Shown piece by piece: positions 1 to 9,866 of a stretch of DNA of 64,000 bases; position 1 is the first letter of the stretch; each line of letters begins with the position of its first letter. The position numbers were made by a program, and so were the translations under genes. The DNA comes from Cryptomeria japonica (lineage: Eukaryota > Streptophyta > Pinopsida > Cupressales > Cupressaceae): positions 508,743,373 through 508,807,372 of the forward strand of contig NC_081415.1 in NCBI RefSeq assembly GCF_030272615.1, written 5' to 3'. The notes under the pieces are model-generated. The model had not been told where the DNA came from and ran no database searches. It saw only the letters and a list, made by a program, of their open reading frames with translations.

Positions 1-344
1 CAACTTGTAACACAACTCAAGTTCCACAATCATTGCAGCTTGTAAAACAACTCAAGTTCAACACATATATCAACTTGAAACAATTCCTATAAAATCAAGT
101 TCATATCCACCATCCCTATCAAAAACCACATCATATCAAATCAGCATCAAATCAATATTAACTTGAAACATTGCAAATCAAATCAAGTTATATCGAAACT
201 CCTATTGGACAAACTTATCAAAACAAAGACAGCAGGCATGCAGACTGACAGTTTGCACCTATCTCGGTAGAACTGGCATCTAAACTATAAATTTTCTTCA
301 TCCAAAAAACACCCTTTACCAAAAACATTTCCCCACGTGCTAAA

Positions 345-745
345 CTACTTACTATGCGCTACCCTATCCTCTCAAAGTGCTACCCAATCCATCCTATGCG
401 CTAGCTAGCACCTACGCACTATCCTATCCTATTTCTGCACCACCTAACTTACCCCAAGCGCTAAAACTACCCTATGCGCTATCCTACTTGGCTCTTGCGC
501 TATAACCCTTCCCCGCTACGCTAGGGTATAACTACGCACTACTTAAGCCTACCAATGCGACACCCTGGGAACCCTATGCGCTAGGGTATACCTACGCGCT
601 ACCCATTTTTCCCTCTATGCTACCCTGTCATCCCAGTGCGCTAAACTTATCCTAAGTGCTACCCTAAAATTTTCGGACGCCACCTATTTTATTAAAACCT
701 ACGCGCTACAAAACCTATTGTATGCACTGCGCTTTGACCCTGACG
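345..745. repeat. dispersed-tandem array of GCGCTA / GYGCTA words
   Basis: About fifteen copies of a short word of the form (A/T)YGCGCTA or its one-base variants (TGCTA, CGCACTA) occur every 15-40 bases, often followed by CCTATCC or AACT. The copies are diverged and unevenly spaced, so this is a degenerate short-motif array rather than a clean satellite. It sits 590-990 bases upstream of an LTR, inside the non-coding 3' part of an element. Function is unknown. Confidence 0.6.
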
Positions 746-1320
746 TGCTAAACCGGAAAATCCGCGTGATAAAATTAAAAACATGATAAAAAATGACAAA
801 ATAAAAAATCCAAAAGGGGTCAAAAAGGTTGACTTACTGGTGGTCCATACGTGACAGGCCTCTGATACCTCTGAACGCACTCAAATCGATAAGAAGCATA
901 AGGAACCGACATGTTGACTTCTCTCCAAAAATCACTTTCTCCAAGGTCAACAAGCACAAATGAGACAAAAGAGATCACTTTTTCCCTTTATATGGGGTAA
1001 AAATTAGGGTTACATGGAGGGATGTGAAAATTGCTCGCGATGTCTCCTACCACCCTACCAAATGGCAATATCAAGAGATGAATCAAATTATCGGATTCAA
1101 CATAGAAAATTTTTTACAATGCAATGAAATTTATCAAATTTATCTAAATCAAATCAAATTTTCAAAATTTTTGATTAATCTCCCAATGGGGCATTATCAA
1201 CATCGTTTATCAAACCTGGGGCATGACATGAAAATCTCAAAACGACATAAAAATTGATCATAACTAAATCATGACAACACATCATTTTCTTTGAATCAAC
1301 ATGTGCACACACGTCACTTC

Positions 1321-1334
1321 AAAGAGGGGCAAAA
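1321..1334 (+). other. polypurine tract of LTR element
   Basis: The purine-rich run AAAGAGGGGCAAAA directly precedes TGTAGAC, the start of the LTR. This is the expected place for the plus-strand DNA synthesis primer of an LTR retrotransposon. The same run followed by the same LTR start is found on the minus strand at 36135-36149. Confidence 0.7.
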
Positions 1335-2817
1335 TGTAGACGTATAAAAATGACCGTATTCCTAAATGAATATTTAATGTTCATTTTATTCCCATTCCTC
1401 TATTTAGTTAAAATTAATTTAACTAAATCACCCACATTCGGCTATTCAATTAAATAAATTCAATTTATTTAGTTAAATTCACTAAATCCCTTTGCATCAT
1501 TTAATTAAATAAATCATTTTATTTAATTAAATCTCTTCTTCTTACTTTTAATTAAATTTACATTTAATTAATAGTTTATCCCAAATTGAATAAATCTAAT
1601 TTATTCAATTTCCCAAATTGCAACCAAATTAAAATAAAGCAATTTATTTTAATTAAATCTATTTTTCCTCACCCACTTGCATTTTCCTACATCTCCCACT
1701 TGCATCCTAAACCCTATTCCTAATTTCTTCTAGAATCCATCTAATCCTAATCAATTAGCCCAAACCCATTCATTATCCCCTTTCCCTAAATTTGAGGTCA
1801 CTTCTCAAATTTGGAGTAAAGTCTTCAAAAGGCATTGAAGCCTTTATCCATTTAACAAGCTAACTTGTTGAATACCCGTAAATTTGGAAGGATTCTTACA
1901 AATTTATCCCTAAAGTTTTCAAACCATTAATGGTTAACTAACCCTCAGTGGTATGGTTAGAGACTTTTTGACTAACTTAACCTCCATCTAACCCAAGGGT
2001 CTCATCAAGCATTCATTACTTTGACCATGGTTATCCCTTTAACCTTTGCACAAGAGTTTACCCCTTGGATAAAAGCTTTATCCATTGGATAAACCTAACC
2101 TAACCTAACCTTAACCCTTACCTCCTAAGGTAACCATAAGGTCTTCTCAAGCATTTAATGCTTCTTTCATCTCCTCTCAACCAGTCTTATGTTGACAATT
2201 GTCACCATTTCATTGGTGAAAATTGTAAACATGGATTGATAACTTTCAATCCTAACCCTTGATTAACCCCTTCAATCTTGACCATCCATTGCCCTATTTT
2301 CACTATAAATAGAGCTCTCATTCCTCCATTTTAAGGATCCATGCAAGCTTTTAGTGTCTCATTTATGCTCAAATTTATCAATACATCTAGCTTCTCTTTG
2401 TAATAGGAATTAATCTAATACGCATTTTAGACTATTTCCTTTATCATTAGTTTAAATCATTAACTAGTATATCATGTTAGGATAGTATTGCTACTAATCT
2501 TGTCATCTTATAATCTAGTTTATTGCATTTGTAGGATCATGTATGGATAGGATGCATTTCATAATTTAAATCAATCATAAGCATCCCTCGTTCTTGCATT
2601 CGTCATCCCTAAGCCACTTTGCTCAGTGATCTGAGAGCAAAGGCATTGGCTTGAGGGACCTTGTGAGATAGAGAACCATGGAACCAACCTTGGGAAGTTG
2701 AGTCATTCTTCATGACTCCATAACTTACACCAATAAGTCTCGTGGGTGTGTGAACAAGCCTCTTTGGGACCACATTTTCACTTTTTAAGTTTCATTGACC
2801 TGCTTTTCCCGCACACA
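1335..2817 (+). mobile_element. LTR of a Ty3/gypsy-like element (TGTAGAC family)
   Basis: The LTR starts TGTAGACG right after a polypurine tract and appears to end near CACACA at 2817. The U3 part is very rich in AATTAA words, followed by a stretch with repeated TTATCCATTGGATAAA-like words. A good TATA box (TATAAATA) is at 2304-2311, so transcription should start about 30 bases later. Because the internal region lies to its left, this is the 3' LTR of that element. The end at 2817 is inferred from the terminal CA and from the abrupt start of an inverted sequence at 2818. Confidence 0.65.
2304..2311 (+). promoter_or_regulatory. TATA box in LTR U3
   Basis: TATAAATA sits at the expected U3/R position of the LTR. 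The inverted LTR fragment that follows is truncated almost exactly at the base that pairs with this site. Confidence 0.6.
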
Positions 2818-3815
2818 ATAGAAAAAATGGAGCAATGGATGGTTGAGATTGAGTAATCTCAACAAGGGTCAGGATTGATGGGTTTATGATCCATGTGAGG
2901 GCTTTCAATCCAATCCCAGGATGACAAATGTCAACATGAGATGGCTTGAGAGGAGATGGAAGAAGTATTAAATGCTTGAGATGACTTGAGGGTTAACTTG
3001 GGAGGTAAGGTTAATGTTGAGTTGAATGAATGAAGCCATTATCCAATAAATAATGCCTTTATCCAATGGATAAATTCTTGTGCAAGAGTTAGTGGGAATA
3101 ACCATGGTCAAAGCAATGAATGCTTGAGGAGACACATGGGTTACATGGAGGTTGAGTTAGAGGTTAAACCTCTAACCATGTGGGCAAGTGGAATTAACCA
3201 TAAATGGTTATGTAAGAGCCATTAATGGTCATGTAAGAACCATTAGTGGTTTGGAGGACTTTAGGGGTTCGCTTGTTGAACACATAAAGCATTAAATGCT
3301 TTTCAAAGACTTTGAGGCTTTGAGAAGTGACTTCAAGTTGCTTAGGAATGTGACAATATTTAAGAAATGGGATTAGGCAAATTAAAAATGATTAGAAGAA
3401 CTTAGAAGGTGGTTAGAAGAGTCTAGAAGGGGATTTAGGATTGCAAGTGGGTTTGGTGGGTGAGGAAAAATAGGATTTTATTTAAAATAAAATTAATTTA
3501 TTTCAATTGTGGTTGCAACTTGCATTTGTAGGAGAATGCAAGTGGGGGGGCAAGGTGTAGTTTAGGGATTTAAATAAATGTTTTAATTATTTATTTAAAA
3601 GAGGAAATGGGGTTAAATTAAATAAACATGATTTATTCATTTAATTGATTTTGAGCATGGCTTAATGAATTAATTTAAATAAATTGAATAATTAATTTAA
3701 TTAATAGGAGAAGGGGTTGAGGATGAATTAATTAAATATTAATTTAATTAACTAATTTTTGATGGTTAGATAATCAAATAAATAGTAAATATTCATTTAA
3801 TTAAGTGGATGAATT
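2818..3815 (-). mobile_element. inverted U3 fragment of a related LTR
   Basis: Read on the minus strand, this segment follows the U3 of the LTR at 1335-2303 from the TATA region back almost to the LTR start. The shared features, in order, are the CCATCCATTG block, the TTGACA block, the TTATCCATTGG block, ACCATGGTTA, the CTCACCCAC block and the AATTAA-rich part. Identity is clearly below that of a recent copy, so it is a different, older LTR or an old inversion. R and U5 are missing. With the LTR at 1335 it forms a long, imperfect inverted repeat. Confidence 0.7.
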
Positions 3816-3971
3816 TATGTGACTATAGTTGTCATATTAAGTTTGACATGCATTTGCTACCCTTGAGCAACTTCGTTACATTGACAAATTTTGCCACCCT
3901 AAACATTGCCTACAAGGCAAATTCAAAACACTCATGATCTAGTTGTTGGGGAGGGAGGTTTCTAAGATTAA

Positions 3972-4472
3972 TTAATCAACTTGTAAGTCAAAGGCTTGGT
4001 TGGCACACAAATCAACATCATTATTTCTTTCTCTGAGGATGTGAGACACTTTGAAACCATGGAAAGAGTTGAGATGATTTTTGATCCACTGAATATCTCT
4101 ATCAATATTCTAGTTTTGAGCTTCACCCCTGATTATGGCCTACATTATGATTTGGGAGTCTCCTTCCAAATGGAGTTTTTCCACACCTATCCTTTTCACC
4201 ACTTGAACTGCCAAAAAAGCCGCTTTTGCCTCGACTTTATTATTAGTGCCTTGGGCCAGTCGTTGTTTACATCTAGCAATGACAACTCCATTACAATTCT
4301 TGACTATATAGCCTGCATTATAAGGTTCTAGATTTATGCGAGATGCCCCATCAAAGTTGATTTTTATCCAACTCGGTTCTAGAGGGTTCCAATGAGAAAG
4401 CCTCACTAGTGGAACGAAAATATTAACCCTTTGAGACCCATTAATGGGTGAGAAAATCCATTTCTTAATCAC
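3972..4472 (-). pseudogene. RNase H domain of a LINE-type retrotransposon, decayed
   Basis: The minus strand encodes an RNase H-like domain of the kind at the C-terminus of plant LINE polyproteins. Visible parts in order are WIKINFDGAS (first catalytic Asp), GYIVKNCNGVVIA, the TNNKVEAKAA helix with the second acidic residue, EKLHLEGDSQ (third acidic residue), and the terminal HILRERNNDVD helix. Two in-frame stops lie after the GDSQIIM segment (at 4140 and a little beyond). No reverse transcriptase or endonuclease is seen next to it, so it is a fragment. A host RNase H-like gene is less likely because such domains are usually LINE-borne. Confidence 0.7.
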
Positions 4473-4475
4473 TCT

Positions 4476-5560
4476 TTTATTAAAGCTTAGTTATTGAGTT
4501 CAAAAAATTGATTATGAGAGGTTGCTTGTAATGTGTCATAATTGTCACATGATAGGACAAGTTATTTTGTTATGTGTAATCTGTAGGTTCCATTCACCCC
4601 TAGTTTAGGGATGGGTAATAGAGATTGTCCTATTGTGGACAAGAATGGCTTCTCTTTGAAAGAGAAATGTGATGGCTTTATTGAGGCTATGCTCTGTATC
4701 CCTCCTTTCATCTCCTTGCCTCCTAGTAAGGAAACTAATTTATCCTCCTTGTTGTATTCAGATGAGCTTTCTAACCCCATCCATATGGGGTTTGTTTCTA
4801 AAAAGCATTTTGAAACTAAATTAAAACAAATCTCTTCAAGTGGTTTTGTTCTTTGCTAGCTTCTGGCCTCCTTCTTTAGGTTTCCCTATAGTAATATTAT
4901 TTTATTGGTTATTTTGTTGTTAGTTGATCTTGTCTCTGTCCCCGTGAATCTTTTTTTTTTTGTATCTTGGATTTCTTTTATTTTTGTGGATCCATCATTG
5001 TTCTAATCTAATTGTTCAAGGGTCTGAGCTCTTGAAAATCTATGTGTTAGCTTAATTAAACCTGTTGTCACACTTCTATTCTCAGTTTCATTTGTTACCC
5101 CTTCTTCACCTCCATTCATTTCTCCTTATCCACAATCCCATACATCTATCATTACAATGCTTGCATAAAATTATATCTCACATATTCCTATCATTGATTG
5201 GTGTAGAACTCCATATGTCAATCCTTGATCCCCAAATCTTGCATCACTTGTTTTGGGTCATTCCTACAATAAGTGAGAGTAATCCCATATGATGTAGATC
5301 TAATCCATAATTTTTTAATCATTATAATCTTCGCGAGCCATTAGAAGTTGACTTGGTACATGCTTGGGTGATAATTCATTATGTCTTGGTATTTATAGAC
5401 ATTAGTTTAAAAATTAGTTTGCATCCAATCATCATTTAAAATCTTGGAGCATTCAAAGAACTTCTATAGGAACAATTTGATTTTGATTATTAAAAGGAAT
5501 ATTACTTTGAATTAGAATAAAAATCGGTTTTTTTGGGCACAATAGCAAGTTTTAAATGTC
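4476..5560. other. no recognised gene
   Basis: The longest frame is 4611-4859 (+, 82 codons). I do not recognise its product, and nothing around it supports a gene. The stretch contains T-rich runs near 4950 and otherwise unremarkable AT-rich sequence. It may be decayed LINE sequence, given the RNase H remnant next door, but I cannot show that. Confidence 0.4.
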
Positions 5561-5673
5561 ACTTTATTTCATTTCTAGGCAAAATTGGGTTTTGGAGAGA
5601 GATGTGCAAGTTACAAATTACTTGTAAAGGGGAAATAAAATCCCTACAACAAGTTTTAATGATTTAACACATG

Positions 5674-5698
5674 TAATAGGGGATTAAAATCCCTATTA
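5674..5698. repeat. short hairpin around AATCCCTATTA
   Basis: TAATAGGGGATT is followed after two bases by its near-perfect inverse AATCCCTATTA. Related words (AATCCCTATTA, AAATCCCTA, TACAAGT) recur between 5640 and 5830. This may be the relic of a small palindromic element, but no terminal repeats with a target duplication were found. Confidence 0.4.
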
Positions 5699-6164
5699 CA
5701 AGCAAAATACATTAAAATAGGGGTTTTAGAAAAGAATTACAAGTTAACTTGTAACTTATTCAAAAAATCCCTATTATAACTTTAAAAGCCAAAAAAACAT
5801 TAAGGGGGAAATAAAAAGCAAGTTACAAGTTCTTTTTTAATAAAGTGCACTTGTAATTAGCCAAAAATTTCCCTACAAAGACCAAAACAAAGGAAATCAT
5901 TAAAACTTGCAATTCAAGGAAAATTTCCCACCTGCAGTGAGGAAGAAAAAATCTGAAATTGAAGGAAAGACATAGCAAACGAACCCAGAATGCGATGAAA
6001 TTCGAAACGTGGTTCGAGGATGGACTGAGGATTAAGCCAGTCCAAGGATTAGGCAAAATTCTGCCTCGAGAAGCATGCCATAGAGTAACATTTTCATTTT
6101 TTGACAAAAATTTCATGTAATAGTCCTTCATTTTTGAAAACAAAAATGAGGACAACAAGACTCT

Positions 6165-6775
6165 ATTTAACAACACACCCATAAAATGAAATGATAATAA
6201 TGAAGGGGTTTCGAACAATTATGAACAATAATCAATTTTTTTTGCATTCACTGTAATGATTTCGGCATTATAAACCGAGACACCATTTAACATCGCACCT
6301 ATAAAAAGAAATGATAAATAATGAAGGGGTTTCAAACAATTATGAACAATAATCAATTTTTTTCGCATTCACTGTAATGATTTCGGCATTATAAACAGAG
6401 AGATGCCATTTAACAGCGCACCCATAAAAAGAAATGATAAATAATGAAGGGGTCTCGAACAATTATGAACAATAATCAATTTTTTTCACATTCACTGTAA
6501 TGATTTCGACATTATAAACAGAGAGACACCATTTAACAACGCACCCATAAAATGAAATGATAAATAATGAAGTGGTTTCGAAGAAAATGAAGAGATAATC
6601 AATTGTTTTGTCATTCTCTTTGAGGATTTCAACATTATAAACAGAGAAACACCATTTAACAGTGCAACCAAAAAATGAAATAAAAAATAATGAAGGGGTT
6701 TCGAAGTAAACAATGAGATATTCAATTGTTTTGCCATTTTGTGTCAAGATTTCGACATTATTAAATAGTAACAGA
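6165..6775. repeat. five tandem copies of a ~123-bp unit
   Basis: Units begin at ATTTAAC at 6165, 6285, 6408, 6531 and 6654, giving periods of 120, 123, 123 and 123. Each unit carries ATAATGAAGGGGTTTCGAA, a TCAATT-T run and a GATTTCGACATTATAAAC block. The first three units are closer to each other than to the last two. The period is divisible by three, so a minus-strand frame stays open over the last three units (6463-6867, 134 codons) and reads a 41-residue repeat. No homology is recognised, so this frame may be only a consequence of the period. Confidence 0.85.
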
Positions 6776-6913
6776 GCATTGAAATGAAACCCTAAACCGC
6801 ATACGAAGAAATCATCAATAGAAAAAGCATAATGCAGCTGCAAAAGAGCAAAACCATCATTGGACATCCAATATGCAAGGAGGAAGAGTGCGATCGTTAC
6901 TTAGGAGCAAGCC

Positions 6914-7039
6914 GACGACATGGTTGCAGAGGAGGCCAACGACATGGTTGCGGAGGATGTTGATGACATGGTTGCAGAGGAGGCCAATGACATGGTTGAG
7001 GAGGATGCTGATGACATGGTTGCAGAGGAGGCCGACGAT
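6914..7039 (+). repeat. 24-bp minisatellite, five copies, in-frame acidic repeat
   Basis: Five 24-base units starting at 6914, 6938, 6962, 6986 and 7010 are followed by a partial sixth. Alternate units resemble each other (GAGGAGGCC versus GAGGATGYT), giving a 48-base higher order. In one plus frame (open from 6905 to a stop at 7082-7084) the units read as eight-residue acidic repeats of the type DDMVAEEA / NDMVAEDV. Next to it, at about 7045-7160, a ~65-base block with CCCTAAGTTTTTAGGG is also duplicated. No start codon precedes the repeats in this frame, so if it is coding it is an exon fragment. Confidence 0.8.
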
Positions 7040-7339
7040 GGAGAAACGACTGAAGAAAAAGATGTCATTTCCCTAAGTTTTTAGGGCAAAAAAAGATAGC
7101 GACTGAAGAAAATGCCACAAAAAATCTTCATTTCCCTAAGTTTTTAGGGTAAAAAAGATAGCGGGAGTTCGTGCCACGTGGGGCCATCATACCTACGCGG
7201 GAAGTGGGTTCTGGGTGGTTAACATGTTTTTTGACCACCCATTTTAAACATTTTTATATTCATCATATTTTTAATTATATGCATAACATAAATTTTTTAG
7301 GTTTATTATTTTTTATAAAAAGGTGAAAAACATATTACT

Positions 7340-7617
7340 TTTTAGGTATTTTATAAATGGATATTGGTCTTTTGGTGTGCGGGTATTGGCGCAAAAGAGG
7401 TCAAGTATCAGGCGACACTTTGAAATGACCACTTTTTGACCTTTCGACGCATAACGACCTGTAGAGATTGGATCGTTACTACCCAGAAGCCAGATCAATA
7501 GGTTTAAGCAGTTAAGTCGCATACAAAGACAACAAAAAAAAAGTTCAAAATTCGATATACCATTTAGGATCTGTGGGTGCGCGAAGTTAGCTATGAGGGC
7601 TACTGATGCTCTTCCCC
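7340..7617 (+). mobile_element. truncated MITE, same family as 24776-25203
   Basis: From about GGTCAAGTATCAGGCGACAC to the end TGATGCTCTTCCCC this segment matches the reverse complement of the MITE at 24776-25203. Shared parts include the ACTACCCAGAAGC block, TTTAAGCAGTTAAGT and the GGATCTGTRRGTG block. Only about 260-280 bases of the family are present; the other terminal inverted repeat is not seen. It ends about 700 bases before the coding region of the host gene, so it lies in that gene's upstream region. Confidence 0.7.
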
Positions 7618-8314
7618 TAACAACACTATGAGAATCTTGAATCTTGCAAGCAACAATTTGGAAATTTGTTTGTAGAGGACATATTATATAACTTTTATTT
7701 TGTTTGTTGAGGAAATTTATTTGAAAATTTGTTTGTAGAGGACAAATGATTCACCACTATTTAATTCTTGTTTATTATTATTAAAATAGTTTGATTTGCC
7801 GTATTAGTTTCAAAATTAGATTCCTTTTTAACTCTTACACTTGGCATTGGATTCCACCTGATTAAAAGAATCTTTATTCATTTTATTCACATCATTATTT
7901 ATGTATATGGTAATTTTGTACGCATCTGTTCCCTCTTGGAGTCTTCGTCGAGTACTGCCCTGATAAGAATGTGTGTGGGAGAAACGCCACCATAATCAAA
8001 AACAGTTTATGAGACTGATAACCCATTTAAGAGTAATACTCCTCTCTCCATCTCAATACTTTTAGGAATTTAACTTGGTTGTAGAAATATGGTTGTATAT
8101 TTATCATCTGCACCTGTATGCTCAATATTCCGTTCTGGTTCATGGCATCTCCCAATCTTATTTTCTTTTTGCTTCTGCAATTGTTTGGTTTGATTGCCTC
8201 AATTTATTTAATTCTGAATTGGCTATGACAGTGAAATTGTATAGCTATATAGTTAATTATTTATGCTTTTGTGTTACAGGTTTTCCGAGGCTTCAACCAG
8301 CTTTCTCAATAAAC
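7618..8314 (+). other. upstream region and probable intron of the host gene
   Basis: No coding frame is supported here. The frame of the downstream gene is open back to 8075, but its translation (hydrophobic, unlike the protein family) and the pyrimidine-rich TTTGTGTTACAG ending at 8280 point to an intron with a 3' splice site after 8280. A 5' untranslated exon may lie somewhere in 7900-8060, but I could not fix a donor site. Confidence 0.45.
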
Positions 8315-9712
8315 ATGAATAAGGCACACACAGTCTCAGACAACACCCAAATGGATGCAGTCTACAACAGGCTCAGGAAGCACTTCTACTACTTTGATGC
8401 AGAGAAAAACCCATATCTTCCAATTTTCATGGAAAATGCAGGGGGTAGCCAGTGTCCTGAAATGGTGATAGATTCCATGTCTGATTACATGAGATCTAAG
8501 TATGTTCAACTAGGGGCTGGATATGAACTTTCCATGAGAGCAAAAGAGGTGGTAGATTCTACTCATAATTTCATGAAGACCTTTATGAACGCTGATGAAG
8601 TTGGAGAGGTTGCATTTGGACCTTCATCTTCTCAGCTTTTGGAAAACTTGAGTAACTGTTACTTGAATTTTGTCGAGGAAGGAGATGAAGTGATTGTTCA
8701 TGGGGCCAATCATGAAGCAAATGCTGGCCCGTGGATTAAACTCGCAGAGGAGAAAGGGCTAACGCTCAAGTTTTGGATGGTGAGTGAAGATTTCAGCTCA
8801 AACTTGGAATCTCTTGGTAAGCTATTATCCACTAGGACAAGAATCCTAGCAGTTGCACATGTTTCCAACATTTTAGGAGAAATACTGGATTTGGAAAAAT
8901 TAGTGGAATTTGTTAGGGAGAAAGTAGGATCCAAGAAAACCAAAGTGGTTGTGGATGGTGTGGCCTTTGCCCCGCATAGAGCAATTGATGTAGCAAGGTG
9001 GGGTGTTGATTGGTATGTTTTTAGCACGTATAAGGTTTGTGGGCCTCACATGGCTGTTCTCTTTGGAACCAATGCCGCCTTCAGTGAAATCAATGATGAA
9101 ATGCCCAATTTCTTTTTCGTTCCCAGTCATAAATTCAGCAGTAAATTTGAACTAGGATGCCTTAACCATGAGGGTTGTGCAGGGATTCTCGCCCTCAAAC
9201 AGTATCTACAATATCTGGCGCAGGAAGAAGAGTCCTTAAATTTGGATGCTTCTGAACAGGTTGACTCGATTGAAAATGTTCAAAAGCGTCTTTCTGCTAT
9301 GAAAGTTGAGGATTCTTCTATCTTTGATAGAGAGTTAGTCGAAGCTGCTTTCCGCACAGTTAAATTGTTGGAGAAACCCACGCAAAGTGCATTGATTAGC
9401 TATCTTAGATCAAGATCAGATGTTCGAATCGTAGGGCCTCTTACTGCAGATGGAGAACGCAGGGTTCCCACCATCTCTTTTGTCCACAGGAGTAAGAAAT
9501 CGTCTGACATTGCTCAAGCTCTTTACAAAATGGGTTTTGCAATTAGAAATGGGAATATGTATTCGTACAGGCTTATCTCAGCTCTATGCTCATCTGGCCT
9601 TCTATTCGACAACAATGTGAGCGAGGGTGTAGTAAGAATTTCAATGATGCATTACAATACTCCTTCTGAGGTTTCTTATCTCATCTCTTGTTTGAATGAC
9701 ATTCTTTTATGA
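8315..9712 (+). CDS. PLP-dependent class V aminotransferase / cysteine desulfurase-like protein (VC1184-type)
   Basis: This uninterrupted frame encodes 465 residues of a fold-type I, PLP-dependent class V aminotransferase, closest in appearance to the cysteine desulfurase-like VC1184 subfamily. Visible signatures are FMENAGGSQCP near residue 40, FGPSSSQLLENL near 100 (cofactor phosphate region), the NHEAN motif near 131, VVVDGVAFAPH near 211 (Asp that binds the pyridine nitrogen), and the Schiff-base lysine in FSTYKVCGPH at about residue 240. The C-terminal domain includes RRVPTISFVH and ends in a typical helix. The family acts on amino acids such as cysteine, but substrate and cell location cannot be read from sequence; no obvious transit peptide is seen from this start. 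ATG at 8315 was chosen because a 3' splice-site-like AG ends at 8280 and family similarity begins soon after. A spliced upstream exon could lengthen the N-terminus. It is the only clearly intact non-transposon gene here. Confidence 0.85.
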   Translation: MNKAHTVSDNTQMDAVYNRLRKHFYYFDAEKNPYLPIFMENAGGSQCPEMVIDSMSDYMRSKYVQLGAGYELSMRAKEVVDSTHNFMKTFMNADEVGEVAFGPSSSQLLENLSNCYLNFVEEGDEVIVHGANHEANAGPWIKLAEEKGLTLKFWMVSEDFSSNLESLGKLLSTRTRILAVAHVSNILGEILDLEKLVEFVREKVGSKKTKVVVDGVAFAPHRAIDVARWGVDWYVFSTYKVCGPHMAVLFGTNAAFSEINDEMPNFFFVPSHKFSSKFELGCLNHEGCAGILALKQYLQYLAQEEESLNLDASEQVDSIENVQKRLSAMKVEDSSIFDRELVEAAFRTVKLLEKPTQSALISYLRSRSDVRIVGPLTADGERRVPTISFVHRSKKSSDIAQALYKMGFAIRNGNMYSYRLISALCSSGLLFDNNVSEGVVRISMMHYNTPSEVSYLISCLNDILL

Positions 9713-9860
9713 GGACCTCTCTGATGTTACATCAGTTAATTATTTCGAAGGCATCTCGGATGAATTGTCTTACCCTCAATTGCAATACTTTGTACCTTCT
9801 GCTTTCAAAAGAAATTGAATTTCTCCCCTCAACTATCTTGAGGTTAGATGATTCAAGCTC

Positions 9861-9866
9861 AATAAA
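9861..9866 (+). terminator. polyadenylation signal candidate
   Basis: AATAAA lies about 150 bases after the stop codon of the aminotransferase-like gene, a usual distance for a plant 3' untranslated region. The tandem duplication described below begins about 40 bases further on. Confidence 0.5.

Larger units (their letters stand above)
1..1334 (+). mobile_element. 3' internal (non-coding) part of an LTR retrotransposon
   Basis: This stretch lies directly upstream of a polypurine tract and an LTR, so it is read as the 3' untranslated interior of a plus-strand LTR element that starts before the window. No reading frame here resembles a retroelement protein. Bases 1-240 are rich in short imperfect CAACTTG / CAAGTT words, and 345-745 hold an array of GCGCTA-like words (separate entry). 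Two short frames (692-880 minus, 1024-1257 plus) look like chance frames. The lineage is not determinable from this piece; the LTR start TGTAGAC and AT-rich U3 suggest a Ty3/gypsy type. Confidence 0.5.

Noticed and set aside
4611-4859. 82-codon plus frame as a gene
   Set aside because: Unrecognised product, no splice or promoter context, within likely transposon debris.
5823-6218. 131-codon minus-strand frame
   Set aside because: No recognisable motifs, overlaps the start of the tandem repeat and has no supporting context.
6165-6775. CRISPR-like regular repeats
   Set aside because: Units are contiguous 123-bp tandem copies without spacers, in a plant-like genome.
6873-7076. Basic repeat frame (TWLQRRP type) over the 24-bp minisatellite
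   Set aside because: It is another frame of the same minisatellite; the acidic frame is equally open and neither has coding support beyond the period.
8075-8314. N-terminal extension of the aminotransferase-like frame to an upstream ATG at 8075
   Set aside because: The extra 80 residues are hydrophobic and unlike the family, and a pyrimidine-rich stretch ending in ACAG at 8280 looks like a 3' splice site.
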